In this document: positions 9,049-16,501 of the stretch, in pieces
Layout: every line of letters starts with the position of its first letter
How positions within the stretch are numbered: position 1 is the first letter of the stretch
Assembly: GCA_023428065.1 (NCBI GenBank)
Contig: JAEYZI010000048.1
Span: forward strand, 1 to 21,137
DNA length: 21,137 bases
Direction: 5' to 3'
DNA from: Actinomycetes bacterium
GTDB lineage: Bacteria > Actinomycetota > Actinomycetes > Actinomycetales > Microbacteriaceae
Made by a program: the position numbers and the translations under genes
Notes under the pieces: model-generated
The model's input: the letters and a program-made list of their open reading frames with translations, nothing else
What the model was told of the DNA's origin: nothing
The model's database searches: none

Positions 9049-10109
9049 GCGTCGCGCTCCATCCCCGTGCGCACCGCGTGGCGCAGCTCGGCCGCGAGAG
9101 CGCTCGGCAGGCGGGCGGCCCCGATGAGCGAGAGCACGTGCGCCGCCTCCCGCTCGATCTCCTTCTCGAGGCGTCGGCGCGCGCCGGATGCCACGAGGGC
9201 CTCGCGCAGCACGTCGACCTCGTCATCGCCCAGATCGGGGCGGCCCCAGAGCATGGCGACAGCCTGCCACGCGGGCTCGTCGCGCGCGAACGCCACGAGC
9301 ATCGTGACCTTGCCCTCGCGGAGGTCGCTCGTCGCGCTCTTGCCCGTGACCTCGGGCGTCCCGAACGCGCCGAGGAGGTCGTCGCGCAGTTGGAACAGGA
9401 TGCCGAGCCCGCGGCCGATCTCGCCGAGCCGATGCACGAGCGGCTCGGGCGCCTCGGCGAGCGCCGCGCCCATGCGCAGGGGCGTCTCGAAGCTGTAGCA
9501 CGCGGTCTTGCGGTGCATCATGTCGCGGATCGCCTGCGCGTCGGGGTGCTCGAGGCCGATGCCGTAGGCGACGTCGGCCTGCTCACCGGATGCCGCGAGG
9601 TAGACGCCCTCGTCGAGGATGGCGAGCACGCGCTCGCGGAGCGGCGCCGGGGCCTCGATGCGCGCGACCTCGCGCACGGCCGCGCTCAGCAGCAGGTCGC
9701 CCGCGAGCAGCGACATCGTTTCGCCCCACGCGCGCGCCCGCTCGGGGGAGAGCCCGCGCGTGAGCGCGTCGCCCGCGAAGGAGGCCGTGATGTTGGGGGC
9801 ACCGCGCCGTTCGAGGTCGCCGTCGATGATGTCGTCGTGGATGACGAGCGCGGTGTGCAGGAGCTCGACGCCGACGGCCGCGCGGATGGCGTCCTCGCGG
9901 CGGGAGCCGCCGAGGCCGTCGTGCGCGGTGAGGAGCATGAGGGGGCGCACGCGCTTGCCGCCCTGCGAGAGGACGCGCAGCCGGCTCCAGAGCTCGCGGA
10001 AGCGGTCGTCGTGGAGCGTGGCGCGCACGGACTGCTCCGCGAAGTACTCGTCGAGGCGGGAGTCGAACTGCTCCCGCAGGCGGGTGGTCCTCGTGTCGGC
10101 CATCGTCAT
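9045..10109 (-). CDS. crtE: Geranylgeranyl diphosphate synthase (polyprenyl synthetase)
   Basis: This 354-residue E-isoprenyl diphosphate synthase makes GGPP, the first committed precursor. It has GGKRVRP (50-56), the first Asp-rich motif HDDIIDGD (91-98) and the second motif RDDLLGAFG (242-250). The second is DDxxG rather than DDxxD, as is common in actinobacterial IdsA/CrtE. I chose the ATG at 10109 because GGAGG lies seven bases upstream. An in-frame ATG at 10136 sits six bases after a -10-like TATGGT and could give a leaderless transcript and nine more residues; one at 10103 is also possible. It is the first gene of the crt operon, controlled from the region shared with the divergent MarR gene. 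Confidence 0.93.
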   Translation of the reverse strand: MTMADTRTTRLREQFDSRLDEYFAEQSVRATLHDDRFRELWSRLRVLSQGGKRVRPLMLLTAHDGLGGSRREDAIRAAVGVELLHTALVIHDDIIDGDLERRGAPNITASFAGDALTRGLSPERARAWGETMSLLAGDLLLSAAVREVARIEAPAPLRERVLAILDEGVYLAASGEQADVAYGIGLEHPDAQAIRDMMHRKTACYSFETPLRMGAALAEAPEPLVHRLGEIGRGLGILFQLRDDLLGAFGTPEVTGKSATSDLREGKVTMLVAFARDEPAWQAVAMLWGRPDLGDDEVDVLREALVASGARRRLEKEIEREAAHVLSLIGAARLPSALAAELRHAVRTGMERDA

Positions 10110-10142
10110 CACGGCGCCTCCGGCTGCGGTCTCCATCGCCTC

Positions 10143-10172
10143 ACCATACAGAATCTGTAACCCGGATAGCAA
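10143..10172 (-). promoter_or_regulatory. Predicted crtE operon promoter
   Basis: Read on the minus strand, TTGCTA (10172-10167) and TATGGT (10148-10143) form a -35/-10 pair with an 18-base spacer. The spacer and first base pairs of the -10 box are occupied by a perfect 13-base palindrome. Six bases after TATGGT is an ATG at 10136, so the transcript may be leaderless or have a leader of about 27 bases to the ATG at 10109. Predicted by eye only. Confidence 0.55.
10147..10159. promoter_or_regulatory. Candidate CrtR/MarR operator
   Basis: TACAGA-A-TCTGTA is a perfect inverted repeat with six-base arms and a one-base centre, in an AT-rich island between the divergent crtE and MarR genes. It overlaps the predicted crtE -10 box and spacer, an ideal position for repression. 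A second shorter palindrome TGAA-A-TTCA (10182-10190) overlaps the expected -35 position of the MarR gene and could serve autoregulation. Confidence 0.55.
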
Positions 10173-10201
10173 TTAACCTGGTGAAATTCATCCCGTCGCC
10201 G

Positions 10202-10207
10202 TAGCAT
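10202..10207 (+). promoter_or_regulatory. -10 box of a probable leaderless promoter for the MarR gene
   Basis: TAGCAT fits the actinobacterial TANNNT -10 pattern and lies six bases before the GTG start at 10214, placing the expected transcription start on the start codon. There is no Shine-Dalgarno sequence before the GTG, consistent with a leaderless message. The -35 region (TGGTGA at 10179-10184) is weak. Confidence 0.5.
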
Positions 10208-10213
10208 TCCGGT

Positions 10214-10780
10214 GTGACAGGCGCGCATCGAGCGCAGGCGGAGGACGCCGAGCGCATGCACGACCCCCGAGTGGTCGACATCCGGGGGCGCATGCTCGAC
10301 GTGTCCCACATGGACGACGCCGAGATCGGCCACGTCGTGCGTGTGCTCGACGCGCTGCGCGACTGGCGGGCCGCCGAGGAGCGGCTGAGCGCCGCTTCGC
10401 GCCGCTTCATGAAGCTCGGCGACAACGACATGCGCGCCCTGCGCTACATCATCGTCGTGACCGATCGCGGCGACATCGCGACCGCCGGCGGCATCGCGGA
10501 GCACCTCGGCATCTCGAGCGCGGCGACCACGAAGCTGCTCGACCGTCTCGAACGCGGGGAGCACATCCGTCGGCTCCCGCACCCGAGCGATCGGCGCTCG
10601 GCCTCGATCGTCATCACCCCCGAGACGCGCACGGCCGCCCAGGCGACCGTGGGGCGCGAGCACGCGCGGCGCTTCCGGGTGGCCGCGGCTCTCGCGCAAG
10701 CGGAGCGCGAGGTCGTCATCCGCTTCCTCGGCGAGCTCAGCCGCACGACCGAGGGGGACTGGGCGCCCGCCGAGGGCTGA
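10214..10780 (+). CDS. crtR: MarR-family regulator, probable repressor of the crt operon (CrtR-like)
   Basis: This 188-residue protein has a MarR winged helix-turn-helix. The recognition region ATAGGIAEHLGISSAATTKLLDRLE spans about 90-113, and the wing has the family DRR motif (126-128, in HPSDRRSASIVIT). An extended N-terminal helical region (about 1-65) would dimerise. It is divergent from crtE across about 100 bases containing two palindromes. In C. glutamicum the MarR protein CrtR is also divergent from crtE and represses it, with GGPP and other isoprenyl diphosphates as inducers; I infer the same job here. The GTG start is supported by the leaderless promoter; an in-frame ATG at 10256 is the alternative. 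Its 3' end converges on the MocR gene with only six bases between. Confidence 0.85.
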   Translation: MTGAHRAQAEDAERMHDPRVVDIRGRMLDVSHMDDAEIGHVVRVLDALRDWRAAEERLSAASRRFMKLGDNDMRALRYIIVVTDRGDIATAGGIAEHLGISSAATTKLLDRLERGEHIRRLPHPSDRRSASIVITPETRTAAQATVGREHARRFRVAAALAQAEREVVIRFLGELSRTTEGDWAPAEG

Positions 10781-10786
10781 CGGGGC

Positions 10787-12115
10787 TCAGCTCGCGTTCT
10801 GCGCGACCGCAAGGGCCGCGCCGACCGTCTCGATCTCGTCGCGAAGCGCCCCGACGGTCACGCGGATGTGGGGATCCTGCCCCTCGCCGAGCTGGAACGG
10901 CTCGCCCGCCGCGACGCGGATGCCGACCGCGGCGAGCTGCACGAGCGCGGCGCGCTCGTCGGCGACGCGCAACCACGCGTTGATGCCGTCGCCTCCCGCG
11001 AGCCATCCGCCCGCCTCGCGCACGGCGGAGGCGAGCGCGGCCTGCCGCTCGGCGTAGACCTCCCGCGCCGCGTCGATCTGCGCGGTCGACTCCGGATGCG
11101 TCATGAGCTCGTGCAGGATCGCCTGCATCATGCGCGAGGTCCAGCCGGGCCCGAGCAGGCGACGTGCGACGACGCGGTCGACGAGCGGGCGCGGCCCGCC
11201 GATCGCGCCGATGCGCAGGTCGGGGCCGTGCGACTTCGAGAAGCTGCGCACGTGCAGCACGCGGTCGGGGATCCATGTCGCGAGCGTGACGTCGGGCGCG
11301 GAGCTGATGGCGCCCGAGTGGTCGTCCTCGATGACGATCGCGTCCTGCGCCGTGCGGCTGCGGTCGAGGATCCCCGCGAGCTGCTCGGCGCGTTCGGCCG
11401 ACATCGAGATGCCCGTGGGGTTGTGCGCGCGCGGCTGCAGGAGCACGATCGCGGGCGCCCCGCCGAGCGCGGCGGCGAACGCCTCGGGGCGCATCCCCTC
11501 GGCATCCAGGTCGACGCCGACCGCCTGGAGCCCGTAATGGTCGAGCAGGTCCATGAACGGCGGGAAGGTGGGGTTCTCGACGACGACGCGGTCGCCGAAG
11601 CGCACGAGCGCCGCGAGGGCGCGGTCGATCGCGTCGAGCGCGCCGTTGAGCACCGTGATCGACTCGACGGGCGCCGGCCACGTCTCGCGGAGCAGGTCGT
11701 GGAGCTCGGGGATGTCGGGCTTGGCCTGGTAGCTCGCGGTGTCGGCGCGCGCGCCGACACGCGCGAGCGCGGGCCCGAGCGAGGGCAGCAGTTCTGGATC
11801 GGGCGTGCCGCGCGAGAGGTCGAGCCGCGCGCCCTCGGCCCCGCCGAGGCCCCGGTAGCGCCGGGGGAGCCACTCGCGAGGCTCGGCGCGCACGAAGCTG
11901 CCGCTGCGGCCCCGGCTCGTGATGAGGCCCGCCGACGACAGGGTCTGCCACGCGTGCGAGACGGTCGCGGGGGAGACGCCGAGCTCGGCCGCGAGCTCTC
12001 GCACGGTGGGCAGGCGGTCGCCGGGTGCGAGGTCTCCCGTCGTAATGAGACGCGCGATCCCCGTGGCGATCCCGTGCGGGGATCGTTCTTCGATCGAAAG
12101 GGCTACCGACTTCAC
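10787..12115 (-). CDS. MocR-type transcriptional regulator (GntR DNA-binding domain + aminotransferase-like domain)
   Basis: This 442-residue protein has an N-terminal GntR wHTH (about 5-78), with ITTGDLAPGDRLPTVRELAAELGVSPATVSHAWQ-type sequence broken across the helix-turn-helix. A fold-type I aminotransferase domain follows. PLP-contact residues are visible: Asn232 in HNPTG, the IEDDHSG segment (263-269) and the Schiff-base lysine Lys294 in SFSKSHGPDLR. MocR proteins sense amino acids or amines through PLP. It is divergent from the pyrimidine/hydantoin operon, so it probably controls that operon and may sense beta-alanine or a related amine. The GTG at 12115 was chosen because it precedes the GntR domain directly and homologous sequence does not continue further upstream. 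Its 3' end converges tightly with the crtR-like gene. Confidence 0.88.
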   Translation of the reverse strand: MKSVALSIEERSPHGIATGIARLITTGDLAPGDRLPTVRELAAELGVSPATVSHAWQTLSSAGLITSRGRSGSFVRAEPREWLPRRYRGLGGAEGARLDLSRGTPDPELLPSLGPALARVGARADTASYQAKPDIPELHDLLRETWPAPVESITVLNGALDAIDRALAALVRFGDRVVVENPTFPPFMDLLDHYGLQAVGVDLDAEGMRPEAFAAALGGAPAIVLLQPRAHNPTGISMSAERAEQLAGILDRSRTAQDAIVIEDDHSGAISSAPDVTLATWIPDRVLHVRSFSKSHGPDLRIGAIGGPRPLVDRVVARRLLGPGWTSRMMQAILHELMTHPESTAQIDAAREVYAERQAALASAVREAGGWLAGGDGINAWLRVADERAALVQLAAVGIRVAAGEPFQLGEGQDPHIRVTVGALRDEIETVGAALAVAQNAS

Positions 12116-12212
12116 TCAAACCGCCGTAGTTTTACGCCTACGTCACAGTACGTAACGTCAGAGAAATGTTTACGTCGAAAGATAACAAAAAGCAACATCG
12201 AGGAGACACCGC
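12116..12212. promoter_or_regulatory. Divergent control region of the MocR gene and the pyrimidine operon
   Basis: This region is clearly more AT-rich than its surroundings. ACGTCACAG (12140-12148) and ACGTCAGAG (12155-12163) are direct repeats, 15 bases apart, with eight of nine bases identical. A related TTTACGTCG lies at 12169-12177, with TTTACGCC at 12131-12138. MocR proteins commonly bind direct repeats, so these are candidate operator half-sites. The ribosome-binding site AGGAG (12201-12205) lies seven bases before the ATG of the plus-strand gene. TAGTTT (12127-12132, plus) and TACTGT (12149-12144, minus) are possible -10 boxes, neither with a good -35. Confidence 0.55.
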
Positions 12213-13061
12213 ATGACCGTTGTACGTGCCGCCATCAGCCAGACCACCTGGCCGGGCGACAAGGAATCCATGCTCGACAAGCACGAAGGGTTCCTCCGGG
12301 ACGCGGCCGCGCAGGGGGCCCAGGTCATGTGCTTCCAGGAGCTCTTCTACGGCCCCTACTTCGGCATCACGCAGGACAAGAAGTACTACCGCTACGCCGA
12401 GCAGGCCGACGGCCCCATCGTGCAGCGCTTCGCGGCCGTCGCGAAGGAGCTCGGCGTCGTGACCGTGCTCCCCATCTACGAGGAGGACCAGACGGGCGTG
12501 TACTACAACACGACCGTCGTCGTCGACGCCGACGGCACGATCCTCGGCAAGTACCGCAAGCACCACATCCCGCACCTCGACCGCTTCTGGGAGAAGTTCT
12601 ACTTCCGTCCCGGCAACCTCGGCTACCCCGTGTTCGAGACCGCGGTCGGCCGCGTCGGCACCTACATCTGCTACGACCGCCACTTCCCCGAGGGATGGCG
12701 CGAGCTGGGCCTGAACGACGCCCACATGGTGTTCAACCCCAACGCCACGAAGCCCGGACTCTCGAACCGCCTGTGGGAGGTCGAGGGCCCCGCGGCGGCC
12801 GTCGCCAACGGGTACTTCGTGCTCCAGCCCAACCGCGTCGGCCGTGAGGACAACGAATACGGCGACCTCGCCGTCGACTTCTACGGCACGAGCCAGGTGA
12901 TCGACCCGCGCGGCAACTTCGTCGGCGAGCGCGGCTCGGGCACCCAGGAGGAGGTCCTCGTGCGCGACCTCGACATGGACATGGTGCGCGAGATGCGCGA
13001 CGACTGGCAGTTCTTCCGCGACCGCCGGCCCGACAGCTACACGCAGATCGCGAAGCCGTAG
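12213..13061 (+). CDS. Carbon-nitrogen hydrolase, probable beta-ureidopropionase (N-carbamoyl-beta-alanine amidohydrolase)
   Basis: This 282-residue nitrilase-superfamily enzyme keeps the full catalytic triad: Glu43 (CFQELFYGPYF), Lys116 (GKYRKHHIPH) and Cys153 (YICYDRHFPEGWRELGL). It would hydrolyse N-carbamoyl-beta-alanine, or a related N-carbamoyl amino acid, to the free amino acid, CO2 and ammonia in the cytoplasm. It is the first gene of the catabolic operon, directly before a dihydropyrimidinase. That supports the third step of reductive pyrimidine degradation. The sequence resembles the beta-ureidopropionase branch (FYGPYF, HLDRFWEKFYF), but N-carbamoyl-D-amino-acid or putrescine amidohydrolase activity cannot be excluded by eye. 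AGGAG lies seven bases before the ATG. Confidence 0.9.
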   Translation: MTVVRAAISQTTWPGDKESMLDKHEGFLRDAAAQGAQVMCFQELFYGPYFGITQDKKYYRYAEQADGPIVQRFAAVAKELGVVTVLPIYEEDQTGVYYNTTVVVDADGTILGKYRKHHIPHLDRFWEKFYFRPGNLGYPVFETAVGRVGTYICYDRHFPEGWRELGLNDAHMVFNPNATKPGLSNRLWEVEGPAAAVANGYFVLQPNRVGREDNEYGDLAVDFYGTSQVIDPRGNFVGERGSGTQEEVLVRDLDMDMVREMRDDWQFFRDRRPDSYTQIAKP

Positions 13062-13096
13062 CCCGACCCGAACGCCCGAACGCAAGGAGCACCACC

Positions 13097-14533
13097 ATGG
13101 CAACGACACTCATCACGGGCGGGACGGTCGTCTCCGCCACCGGGCGCGGAGAGGCGGATGTGCTGATCGACGGCGAGCAGATCGTCGCCGTGCTCGCACC
13201 CGGCTCGCAGCTGCTCGGCACCGACCTGCGCCAGGGCGTCGACACCATCGTCGACGCGACCGGCAAGTACGTCATCCCCGGCGGCATCGACGCGCACACC
13301 CACATGGAGCTGCCCTTCGGCGGCACCAACGCATCCGACACCTTCGAGACCGGCACGCGCGCCGCGGCACACGGCGGCACGACGACGATCATCGACTTCG
13401 CCGTGCAGACCTACGGCCAGAAGGTCATGGACGGTCTCGCGGCCTGGCACGAGAAGGCCGCGGGCAACTGCGCGATCGACTACGCCTTCCACCAGATCAT
13501 CGGCGGCGTCGACGACGACTCACTCGCCGTCATGCCGAAGCTCATCGACGAGGGCATCACGAGCTTCAAGCTCTTCATGGCCTACCCCGGCGTCTTCTAC
13601 TCCGACGACGCGCAGATCCTCAAGGCCATGCAGGTGTCGGCCGAGACGGGCCTGCTCACGATGATGCACGCCGAGAACGGACCCGTCATCGACGTGCTCG
13701 CGGCGCAGCTCGCCGAGGCGGGCAAGACCGACCCCTACTTCCACGGCATCGCTCGCGCCTGGGAGATGGAGGAGGAGGCCACCCACCGCGCGATCATGAT
13801 CGCCCGGCTCACGGGCGCCCCGCTCTACGTCGTGCACGTCTCGGCCAAGCAGGCCGTCGAGCAGCTCGCGGCCGCGCGCGACCGCGGCCAGAACGTCTTC
13901 GGCGAGACGTGCCCGCAGTACCTCTACCTCTCCCTCGAGGAGCAGCTCGGCGCCTCGAGCGAGGAGTGGGGCGCCTTCGAAGGCGCCAAGTGGGTGTGCT
14001 CGACGCCGCTGCGCGCGCGCGCCGAGGGGCACCAGCACGCGATGTGGCAGGGCCTGCGCACGAACGACCTGCAGATGGTCTCGACCGACCACTGCCCCTT
14101 CTGCATGAAGGGCCAGAAGGAGCTCGGGCTCGGCGACTTCCGCAAGATCCCGAACGGCATCGGCTCGGTCGAGCACCGCATGGACCTCATGTACCAGGGC
14201 GTCGTGACGGGCGAGATCACCCTCGAGCGCTGGGTCGAGCTCACGAGCACGACCCCCGCGCGCATGTTCGGGCTCTACGGCAAGAAGGGCGTCATCCAGC
14301 CGGGCGCGGACGCCGACATCGTCGTCTACGACCCGCGGGGGCACACCTCGATCGGCGTCGACAAGACGCACCACATGAACATGGACCACTCGGCGTGGGA
14401 GGGCTACGAGATCGACGGTCACGTCGACACCGTCATCTCGCGCGGCAAGGTCGTCGTCGACGACGACACCTACCTCGGCAGCAAGGGCGACGGCCGCTTC
14501 GTGAAGCGCGGCCTCTCGCAGTACCTGGTCTGA
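13097..14533 (+). CDS. hydA: Dihydropyrimidinase (D-hydantoinase family)
   Basis: This 478-residue cyclic amidohydrolase would open dihydrouracil or dihydrothymine (or 5-substituted hydantoins) to the N-carbamoyl amino acid. The binuclear metal site is complete: His67 and His69 (DAHTHME), the carboxylated Lys158 (SFKLFMAY), His191 (MMHAENG), His247 (VVHVSA) and Asp331 (STDHCPF). Length is normal for the family, which forms tetramers. AAGGAG lies seven bases before the ATG, 35 bases after the amidohydrolase. The neighbours (beta-ureidopropionase, aminotransferase) favour pyrimidine breakdown over hydantoin use, as no hydantoin racemase is present. Dihydropyrimidine dehydrogenase (PydA/PreTA type), which would normally supply the substrate, is absent from the window. 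Confidence 0.95.
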   Translation: MATTLITGGTVVSATGRGEADVLIDGEQIVAVLAPGSQLLGTDLRQGVDTIVDATGKYVIPGGIDAHTHMELPFGGTNASDTFETGTRAAAHGGTTTIIDFAVQTYGQKVMDGLAAWHEKAAGNCAIDYAFHQIIGGVDDDSLAVMPKLIDEGITSFKLFMAYPGVFYSDDAQILKAMQVSAETGLLTMMHAENGPVIDVLAAQLAEAGKTDPYFHGIARAWEMEEEATHRAIMIARLTGAPLYVVHVSAKQAVEQLAAARDRGQNVFGETCPQYLYLSLEEQLGASSEEWGAFEGAKWVCSTPLRARAEGHQHAMWQGLRTNDLQMVSTDHCPFCMKGQKELGLGDFRKIPNGIGSVEHRMDLMYQGVVTGEITLERWVELTSTTPARMFGLYGKKGVIQPGADADIVVYDPRGHTSIGVDKTHHMNMDHSAWEGYEIDGHVDTVISRGKVVVDDDTYLGSKGDGRFVKRGLSQYLV

Positions 14534-14543
14534 GGGGCGCGCC

Positions 14544-15560
14544 ATGGATTTCGGAGCAGTCCTGCAGACCAACCCGCCCGCCTCGCGCACGGTGCACCTC
14601 GCGAAGCTCGCCGAGCAGTACGGGTTCAGCCACGTGTGGACGTTCGACTCGCACATCCTGTGGCAGGAGCCGTACGTCATCTACAGCCAGATCCTCGCCG
14701 AGACCCGCAAGGTCAAGGTGGGGCCGTTCGTCACGAACCCCGCCACGCGCGACTGGACCGTCACGGCATCCGTCTTCGCGACCCTCAACGAGATGTACGG
14801 CAACCGCACGATCGTCGGGATCGGGCGCGGCGACTCGGCCGTGCGCGTGACGAACGGCAAGCCCACGACGCTCGCCGAGCTGCGCGAGTCGATCCACGTC
14901 ATCCGCGAGCTCGGCAACAGCCGGGCCGTCGAGTACAACGGATCGACGCTGCAGTTCCCGTGGTCGACGGGCTCGGAGCTCGAGGTGTGGGTGGCCGCGT
15001 ACGGCCCGCTCGCCCTCAAGCTCACGGGCGAGGTGGGCGACGGCTTCATCCTGCAGCTCGCCGACGTCGACATCGCGAAGTGGATGATCCACACGGTGCG
15101 CGAGGCCGCCGAGAAGGCGGGGCGCGACCCCGACGAGATCACCTTCTGCGTCGCGGCGCCCTTCTACATCGGCGACGACTGGGAGCACATGCGCGACCAG
15201 TGCCGCTGGTTCGGCGGCATGGTCGGCAACCACGTGGCGGACATCGTGGCCAAGTACGGCGCGAGCGGCGCGGTGCCGAAGGCCCTCACCGACTACATCG
15301 AGAAGCGCACGGGCTACGACTACAACACGCACGGCAAGGCCGACAACGACCACGTCGACTTCGTGCCCGACGAGATCGTCGACCGCTTCTGCCTGCTCGG
15401 CACGGCGTCCGACCACATCGCGAAGCTCGAGGAGCTGCGGTCGATCGGCGTCGACCAGTTCGCGGGCTACCTCCAGCACGACAACAAGGAGGAGACGCTG
15501 CGGGTCTACGGCGAGACCGTCATCCCGGCGCTGCGCGAGACGGTGGCGGCCAAGTCGTGA
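14544..15560 (+). CDS. LLM-class flavin/F420-dependent oxidoreductase (CPS_4043/TIGR03842-like)
   Basis: This 338-residue protein has the bacterial-luciferase-like TIM-barrel pattern related to F420-dependent Mer and Fgd. It has VWTFDSHILWQEP near residue 31, NPATRDWTVTASVFATLNEMYG (65-85), GIGRGDSAVR (92-101) and AAYGPLALKLTGEVGDGFILQ. It strongly recalls the family named CPS_4043 (TIGR03842), whose function is unassigned and whose proteobacterial members may not use F420. It starts ten bases after hydA with GAGGGG overlapping the hydA stop, and its stop overlaps the permease start (GTGA), so it belongs to the pathway. It is the only redox enzyme in the operon. I infer a possible role in reducing the pyrimidine ring, or in oxidising a substrate that feeds hydA. 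Cofactor (F420 or FMN) is unproven. Confidence 0.9.
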   Translation: MDFGAVLQTNPPASRTVHLAKLAEQYGFSHVWTFDSHILWQEPYVIYSQILAETRKVKVGPFVTNPATRDWTVTASVFATLNEMYGNRTIVGIGRGDSAVRVTNGKPTTLAELRESIHVIRELGNSRAVEYNGSTLQFPWSTGSELEVWVAAYGPLALKLTGEVGDGFILQLADVDIAKWMIHTVREAAEKAGRDPDEITFCVAAPFYIGDDWEHMRDQCRWFGGMVGNHVADIVAKYGASGAVPKALTDYIEKRTGYDYNTHGKADNDHVDFVPDEIVDRFCLLGTASDHIAKLEELRSIGVDQFAGYLQHDNKEETLRVYGETVIPALRETVAAKS

Positions 15561-16501
15561 GCGACGTCGCCCGGTCCGCATCGCCCGTCTCGACGCGTCG
15601 GCGCGGATCCGGGCGCGGGTGGACGGCGGCGGCGTGGGGGGCCGGGGGCGTCCTCGCGGTCGCCGCCATCTGGGAGCTCTACAAGTTCCTCGGCCCGGCC
15701 GAGGGGCTCGTCGTGGGGCGGATCGAGGGCGAGACGGGCTCCGGCGTCATGATCCTGCCGCGCACGCACGACCGGGCGATGCCCCACATCTGGTCGATGC
15801 TCGCGCGGCTCGCCGAGCCGACGAGCGGGGGAGCGACGCCGCCGCTCATCGTCACGGTCGCGCAGGCCGCGCTCGTGACGCTCGGCATGGCGGCCGTCGG
15901 CTGGGTCATCGGCGTCGCGGTCGGGATGCTGCTCGGGCTCGTCATGCAGCGGTGGAAGCTGCTCGAATGGGGCCTGCTGCCGTGGGTCGTCGTGAGCCAG
16001 ATCGTGCCCCTCATCGCCTTCGCGCCCGTGGTCAACGCGATCGGCAACCAGATCGACCGCTCGGGCACGCCGTGGCCGCAGTGGCTCTCCGTCGCCGTCA
16101 TCGCGTCCTACCTCGCCTTCTTCCCCGTCGCGATCGGCGTGCTGCGGGGGCTCGAGGCGCCCGACCGCATCCACGTCGACCTCATGCGCAGCTACGCCGC
16201 GGGGTACTGGGCGACGCTCGTGCGCCTGCGCCTGCCGACATCCGTGCCCCACCTGCTGCCGGCCCTGCGCCTCGCGGCCGCGAACGCCGTGCTCGGCGCC
16301 GTCGTCGCGGAGGTCTCGATCGGGATGCGCGGGGGCATCGGGCGCATGCTCATCCAGCTCGCCGGCCAGGCCTCGAGCGACCCCGCCGCGCCGTGGGGGC
16401 CGATGTTCGGCTCGATCGCGCTCGGCCTCATCGCGGCGGGCTCCGTCGCGCTCATCGGACTGGGACTGGGGAACTACCGCAGGGGAGAGGCGACGACATG
16501 A
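15557..16501 (+). CDS. ABC transporter permease, SsuC/TauC/ThiX type (first of two)
   Basis: This 314-residue inner-membrane permease has the EAA-type loop in its second half: RSYAAGYWATLVRLRLP followed by SVPHLLPALRLAAANAVLGAVVAEV. After the first helix there is an extra segment (about 40-85) before the conserved core, which makes it longer than the second permease. The GTG at 15557 overlaps the LLM stop, and its own stop overlaps the ATPase start. It would pair with the second permease as a heterodimer for the NMT1/THI5-like binding protein. Taurine, nitrate, sulfonate, riboflavin or HMP transporters share this fold; context suggests a pyrimidine, ureide or hydantoin. Confidence 0.9.
   Translation: MSDVARSASPVSTRRRGSGRGWTAAAWGAGGVLAVAAIWELYKFLGPAEGLVVGRIEGETGSGVMILPRTHDRAMPHIWSMLARLAEPTSGGATPPLIVTVAQAALVTLGMAAVGWVIGVAVGMLLGLVMQRWKLLEWGLLPWVVVSQIVPLIAFAPVVNAIGNQIDRSGTPWPQWLSVAVIASYLAFFPVAIGVLRGLEAPDRIHVDLMRSYAAGYWATLVRLRLPTSVPHLLPALRLAAANAVLGAVVAEVSIGMRGGIGRMLIQLAGQASSDPAAPWGPMFGSIALGLIAAGSVALIGLGLGNYRRGEATT

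Noticed and set aside
10778..10789. Bidirectional terminator between the MarR and MocR genes
   Set aside because: Only six bases separate the two stop codons and no stem is visible, so any termination must occur inside the opposing gene.
12213..14533. Hydantoin-utilisation (hyu) cluster producing D- or L-amino acids
   Set aside because: No hydantoin racemase is present; the beta-ureidopropionase-like hydrolase and the class III aminotransferase fit pyrimidine breakdown better. Not excluded.
13520..14680. 386-codon antisense frame over hydA
   Set aside because: No domain pattern; hydA on the plus strand has all metal ligands in the same interval.
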